From contig CALSRJ010000007.1 in the NCBI GenBank assembly GCA_943788725.1, positions 1 through 36,215 on the forward strand: a DNA stretch of 36,215 bases, read 5' to 3'. This document shows, in pieces, positions 33,185 to 36,215 of the stretch. The position numbers and the translations under genes were made by a program. Source of the DNA: an uncultured Flavobacteriales bacterium (GTDB lineage Bacteria > Bacteroidota > Bacteroidia > Flavobacteriales_G > Salibacteraceae). The notes below the pieces were generated by a model, which searched no databases, was not told the origin of the DNA, and saw nothing but the letters and a program-made list of their open reading frames with translations. Within the stretch, counting starts at the first letter, position 1. The number at the start of each line of letters is the position of its first letter.

Positions 33185-34882
33185 CTAAAGATTCAGATCC
33201 TCTTTGATGCGTTCAATCGTAGCAAAGAGGATTTTTTGTTGTGCGTCCATGCTGAGCGATGCGTCCCAATCCTTTCGTACGCTGAAGTAGAACTTGATCT
33301 TCGGCTCTGTGCCCGAAGGCCGTGCTGAAATCTTGCTACCCGAACGGGTAATGAATTGCAAGACATTGCTGGAAGGTAGATCGATGGGGTGCGTGTGACC
33401 TGTTGCTAGGTCCTTGCTCTCTCCGGTGAGGATGTCATCTACGCGGACTACATCGTCTCCACCAAGGGTTGCAGGTGGTTGAGTGCGGAGCTGTGACATC
33501 ATCGCTTTGATTTCCTCGCTGCCTTCCTTTCCTTTCTTGGTGAGGCTGATCAATTCTTCCTGATAGATGCCGTGCTTCTTGTAGATCGCCACTAAGGCTT
33601 CTTCGGCATTCGAACCTTTGGCCAATGTTTCGCCGATCCAGTCGCAGAAGAGCAGGGCAGAGGTGAGGGCATCCTTATCCCGCACAAAGTCGCCGACCAT
33701 GTAGCCGTAACTTTCTTCGCCACCTCCGATGAAGCGCTTCTGTCCCTCGTTTTCTCGGATCAAACTGGCGATGTGCTTGAATCCCGTCAGACAAACTTCA
33801 GATTCCACACCATAGCCACGGGCGACGTCTCCAAACAGTTCACTGCTTACAATGGTGTAGGCAATAAAGTCATCATCGGATAAGTCTGTGTTGCGCAGCA
33901 AGTAGTCTGTGAGGAGCACGCCCGTTTGATTTCCGTTGAGCAATACCATTTCACCTCGAGCATTGCGCACAGCCACACCGATGCGGTCGCTGTCTGGATC
34001 GGTTCCGATGACCAGGTCTGCACTTTCCTTTTCAGCCAGTTGTAAGGCCATATCTAGCGCTTCACGCTCTTCAGGGTTAGGACTCTTCACTGTAGGGAAA
34101 TTACCGTCGGGAACGGCTTGTTCTTCTACAATGGACACATGTTCATATCCAGCGCGCTTGAGCAGCTCAGGCAGCAAGGTGATGGAGGTTCCGTGGAGGG
34201 AGGTGAAGACCACCTTTAGGGCGGCGTTGGTCGTGGTTGTTTTTCGCTGTGCTAGTGAAGCCCTTAGAAAAGCCTCATCCATTTCTACTCCGAGCGTTTC
34301 GATCAAGGCTTCATTCGGTGTGAAAGGAATGGTTGAAGGGTCGTCTACTTTGCGCACTTCTTCGATGATTCCTTTGTCGTGTGGCGCTACAATCTGGGCT
34401 CCATCGTTCCAATAGACCTTATAGCCATTGTATTCCGGCGGATTGTGTGATGCGGTGATGACGATGCCGCTTTGGCAACCGAGTTCGCGCACGGCGAAAG
34501 AAAGCTGTGGGGTGGGTCTCAGGTCTTCGAAGAGGTAGGCTTTGATGCCATTGGCCGAGAGTATTTCGGCCACCATGCGGGCAAAGGACTTCGAGTTGTT
34601 GCGGCAGTCGTGGGCGATGGCTACTTTGAGGGGGGCGCTGGGGAAAGAAAGTTTCAGGTAATTGGCAAGTCCCTGCGTGGCAGTGCCGAAGGTGTACTTA
34701 TTGACACGGTTGGAGCCGACGCCCATTACACCGCGCATTCCGCCAGTGCCGAATTCAAGGTCTTTGTAGAACGCATCCTCGAGTACCGCCTCGTCTCCGT
34801 CGATCAATGCACGGATACCCGATTTGAACGTTTCGTCCAGATCCAATGCTAGCCACTTGTCTGCCTTTTCCCTCGCTGTCAT
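33185..34882 (-). CDS. Phosphohexose mutase (phosphoglucomutase/phosphomannomutase)
   Basis: A 565-aa alpha-D-phosphohexomutase that interconverts sugar 1- and 6-phosphates in the cytoplasm, feeding glycogen, LPS and polysaccharide routes. The active-site phosphoserine loop is TASHNP (Ser145), the metal loop is DPDSDR (Asp295, 297, 299), the sugar-specificity loop is GGEESYGYM (about 387-395), and the phosphate-binding loop is RPSGTEPKIKFY near the C-terminus. Length and the PEYNGYKVYWNDGAQ motif fit the PgcA-type bacterial family. Glucose or mannose preference cannot be decided by eye. The ATG at 34882 is chosen over an upstream TTG that lies inside the -7 promoter region. Confidence 0.95.
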   Translation of the reverse strand: MTAREKADKWLALDLDETFKSGIRALIDGDEAVLEDAFYKDLEFGTGGMRGVMGVGSNRVNKYTFGTATQGLANYLKLSFPSAPLKVAIAHDCRNNSKSFARMVAEILSANGIKAYLFEDLRPTPQLSFAVRELGCQSGIVITASHNPPEYNGYKVYWNDGAQIVAPHDKGIIEEVRKVDDPSTIPFTPNEALIETLGVEMDEAFLRASLAQRKTTTTNAALKVVFTSLHGTSITLLPELLKRAGYEHVSIVEEQAVPDGNFPTVKSPNPEEREALDMALQLAEKESADLVIGTDPDSDRIGVAVRNARGEMVLLNGNQTGVLLTDYLLRNTDLSDDDFIAYTIVSSELFGDVARGYGVESEVCLTGFKHIASLIRENEGQKRFIGGGEESYGYMVGDFVRDKDALTSALLFCDWIGETLAKGSNAEEALVAIYKKHGIYQEELISLTKKGKEGSEEIKAMMSQLRTQPPATLGGDDVVRVDDILTGESKDLATGHTHPIDLPSSNVLQFITRSGSKISARPSGTEPKIKFYFSVRKDWDASLSMDAQQKILFATIERIKEDLNL

Positions 34883-34900
34883 CCTCTTGTCATTTGGCGG

Positions 34901-34908
34901 CAAAAATA
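34901..34908 (-). promoter_or_regulatory. -7 promoter element (TATTTTTG) of the phosphohexose mutase
   Basis: On the minus strand TATTTTTG matches TAnnTTTG 18 bp before the ATG. No TTG at the right -33 distance. Confidence 0.5.
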
Positions 34909-35007
34909 AGGGCTTCAAGTCTTATGCTCTCAGGGTTCATAAGATTCTATAGGCTAGCCAAAAAAAACAAAGCAACGCGTTGACCGATGCTTTGCATGTC
35001 GATTGAC

Positions 35008-35015
35008 TAAATTTG
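35008..35015 (+). promoter_or_regulatory. -7 promoter element (TAAATTTG) of the lipoprotein gene
   Basis: TAAATTTG lies 17 bp before the ATG at 35033. No TTG or TTTG is found at 19-21 bp upstream of it. Confidence 0.5.
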
Positions 35016-35032
35016 TTTGAAACAAAGAGACA

Positions 35033-35890
35033 ATGCGCAGCATATATTATTTCATTTTACCGATCATGATTTTCATCGCTGCTTGCGGTAATCCGGAGGC
35101 TGAAAAGGCGAAGCAAAAAGCCAAAGAAGATTCATTGCTTCAAGCGCAACAGGACTCGCTGTTGGATGTATTTCGCGGTGAGTTAGAAACGATTTCTTCT
35201 AAGGTCAATGAAGTGTCCGTTAGAAATGGCGTGCTGAAATTTGATTCAACTGAAGGCGTAGTCTTGAGTAAGGAGGTCATCATGAAGCAGGTAGAATCGC
35301 TCGATCAGTTGCTCGCCAACAACCAGGATCAGCTGAACGATTTGTACAAGCGTATGAAGCAGAGCAAGGTCAAGAATGACGAGCTGGAAGGTTTGGTCAA
35401 GAATATGCAATCGCGCTTGGCAGAACGAGAAGAGCAAATCGACCAATTGATGGCGATGCTGTCTGACAAGGACATCCTGATCGAGAACATCAAGATGGCG
35501 GTGGACAGTTTCCGAAGAACGAATATTACGCTAACCGAGGACCTCATCCAAATGGACGAGGAGATGCATTTGGTGTATTACGTAGTAGGAGATAACAAAG
35601 ACTTGAAAGAGAAAGGGATCATTACCAAGGAAGGCGGAATTCTTGGCATCGGCGGCACCAAGAAATTGGATGCCTCACAGCTTGATGCGGCCTTGTTTAC
35701 AGTAGTAGATCAACGTGAGTTACAAGATATCCCTGTCTACTCTAAAAAAGCCAAGGTGATCACCAATCACCCCGAGTCTTCGTTCGAATGGGTCATGGAC
35801 AGCGAAGACCAGGTAGAGAGCCTCAGCATCAAGGATCGGAAGCGCTTTTGGAGTGTTTCGGACTATTTGGTTATTGAGGTTTCTAATTAG
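35033..35890 (+). CDS. Coiled-coil lipoprotein, resembling the Cbp1-type collagen-binding family
   Basis: A 285-aa protein with signal peptide and lipobox IAAC (C18), so a lipoprotein. A long helical coiled coil covers about 24-175 (KVNEVSVRNG, NNQDQLNDLYKRMKQSKVKN, AEREEQIDQLMAMLSDKD). The C-terminus (about 180-285) is a compact domain with LVYYVVGDNKDLKEKGIITK, GGILGIGGTKKLD and FWSVSDYLVIEV. I recall this pattern from Bacteroidota lipoproteins annotated as Cbp1-family collagen-binding adhesins; the family name is from memory and the function is not proven. It is a single gene with its own promoter element, and repeat DNA follows the stop codon. Confidence 0.8.
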   Translation: MRSIYYFILPIMIFIAACGNPEAEKAKQKAKEDSLLQAQQDSLLDVFRGELETISSKVNEVSVRNGVLKFDSTEGVVLSKEVIMKQVESLDQLLANNQDQLNDLYKRMKQSKVKNDELEGLVKNMQSRLAEREEQIDQLMAMLSDKDILIENIKMAVDSFRRTNITLTEDLIQMDEEMHLVYYVVGDNKDLKEKGIITKEGGILGIGGTKKLDASQLDAALFTVVDQRELQDIPVYSKKAKVITNHPESSFEWVMDSEDQVESLSIKDRKRFWSVSDYLVIEVSN

Positions 35891-35901
35891 GGAGAGGGGT
35901 A

Positions 35902-35978
35902 GAGTGAAGAGCGAATAGCTAAAAGCTAAAAGTGAAAAGTGAAAAGTGAAGAGTGAAGAGTGAAGAGTGAAGAGTGAA
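35902..35978. repeat. Heptamer array, 11 units
   Basis: Tandem 7-bp units shift gradually from GAGTGAA/GAGCGAA through TAGCTAA and AAGCTAA to AAGTGAA (x3) and GAGTGAA (x4). It starts 12 bp after the lipoprotein stop codon. Read on the minus strand, the units are TTCACTC, TTCACTT and TTAGCTT. Confidence 0.9.
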
Positions 35979-36003
35979 TGTGGGGTAGGGCTGTTTTGAA
36001 CGG

Positions 36004-36031
36004 GGCTAGGAACTAGGCGCTAGGAGCTAGG
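36004..36031. repeat. Heptamer array NNCTAGG x4
   Basis: Units GGCTAGG, AACTAGG, CGCTAGG and AGCTAGG follow the previous array after a 25-bp gap. They keep CT at positions 3-4, like the array at 7655-7752. Confidence 0.9.
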
Positions 36032-36041
36032 GTGGTTGGTG

Positions 36042-36215
36042 CAGAAAGACTGGAGAAGAAAGATTAGAGGGGAATTTCCCGATTTGAGGATCCTCAATTG
36101 TAACTGCAACCTCAATTGCAATCTCGGTTTGCCAGAAACTTCTTCCATTGGAATTACTTGGGGTGACCCAAGCAGAAGCCAAAAGCCAACAGCTAATAGC
36201 TTTTCCCCTGTCAGT
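36042..36215 (-). repeat. Composite heptamer/hexamer repeat element, right copy (partial)
   Basis: The reverse complement aligns with 7388-7570: AAAAGCTATTAGCTGTTGGC, a conserved AATGGAAG...TTTCTGGCAAACCGAGATTG block, hexamers GCAATT, GAGGTT, GCAGTT, and TAATCTTT...CTTTCTGCAC. The element runs off the window at 36215, exactly where the left copy has its CACTCGAACTGA hairpin arm. Confidence 0.8.

Overview
The window looks like chromosomal DNA of a gliding or T9SS-equipped member of the Bacteroidota, probably of the order Flavobacteriales. The signs are type IX secretion (T9SS) type A C-terminal sorting domains, PKD-repeat proteins ending in the gliding-motility-associated (CHU_C) domain, DUF983, DUF4301 and NUMOD4 families, a four-helix-bundle (S23-type) protein, and several promoters of the Bacteroidota form TTG/TTTG-N19-20-TAnnTTTG. 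The assignment rests on family recognition and motifs read by eye; no database search was run.

Layout. Bases 1-5420 look like the right end of a genomic island. On the minus strand it carries a tyrosine recombinase, a copy of a 93-bp structured repeat, a truncated DUF7948-like fragment, a 1032-aa glycine-rich/SprB/HYR surface protein with near-perfect 240-bp internal repeats, a second copy of the 93-bp repeat, and a DUF6150-like gene interrupted by a stop codon and cut by the window edge. The island border is marked by a 3' end of a tmRNA- or tRNA-Ala-like gene plus that gene's own terminator. The order integrase, repeat, cargo, repeat, cargo, all in one direction, resembles a cassette array and is the best candidate here for an undescribed system.

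Bases 5462-9290 hold DUF983, a four-helix-bundle protein, a hypothetical protein, a repeat-rich intergenic region (degenerate 7-bp and 6-bp tandem arrays and hairpin repeats), an SPFH-domain operon with two 50-aa proteins, and rpmH. Bases 9292-16390 hold a 1199-aa T9SS cargo with a BNR/sortilin-type propeller, a NUMOD4-HNH protein, an MsbA-like ABC exporter and a small membrane protein.

Bases 16498-20770 are a three-gene, translationally coupled envelope operon (lipoprotein, predicted outer-membrane barrel, secreted beta-rich protein). Then come a histone-H1-like DNA-binding protein, queE coupled to a PorE-like OmpA protein, and DUF4301. Bases 25840-33168 form a compact operon of two giant PKD/CHU_C proteins flanked by two small secreted proteins that look like paralogues of each other; the first giant protein is broken by a one-base frameshift. 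The window closes with a phosphohexose mutase, a coiled-coil lipoprotein, and a second, inverted copy of the heptamer-rich repeat element seen near 7.4 kb.
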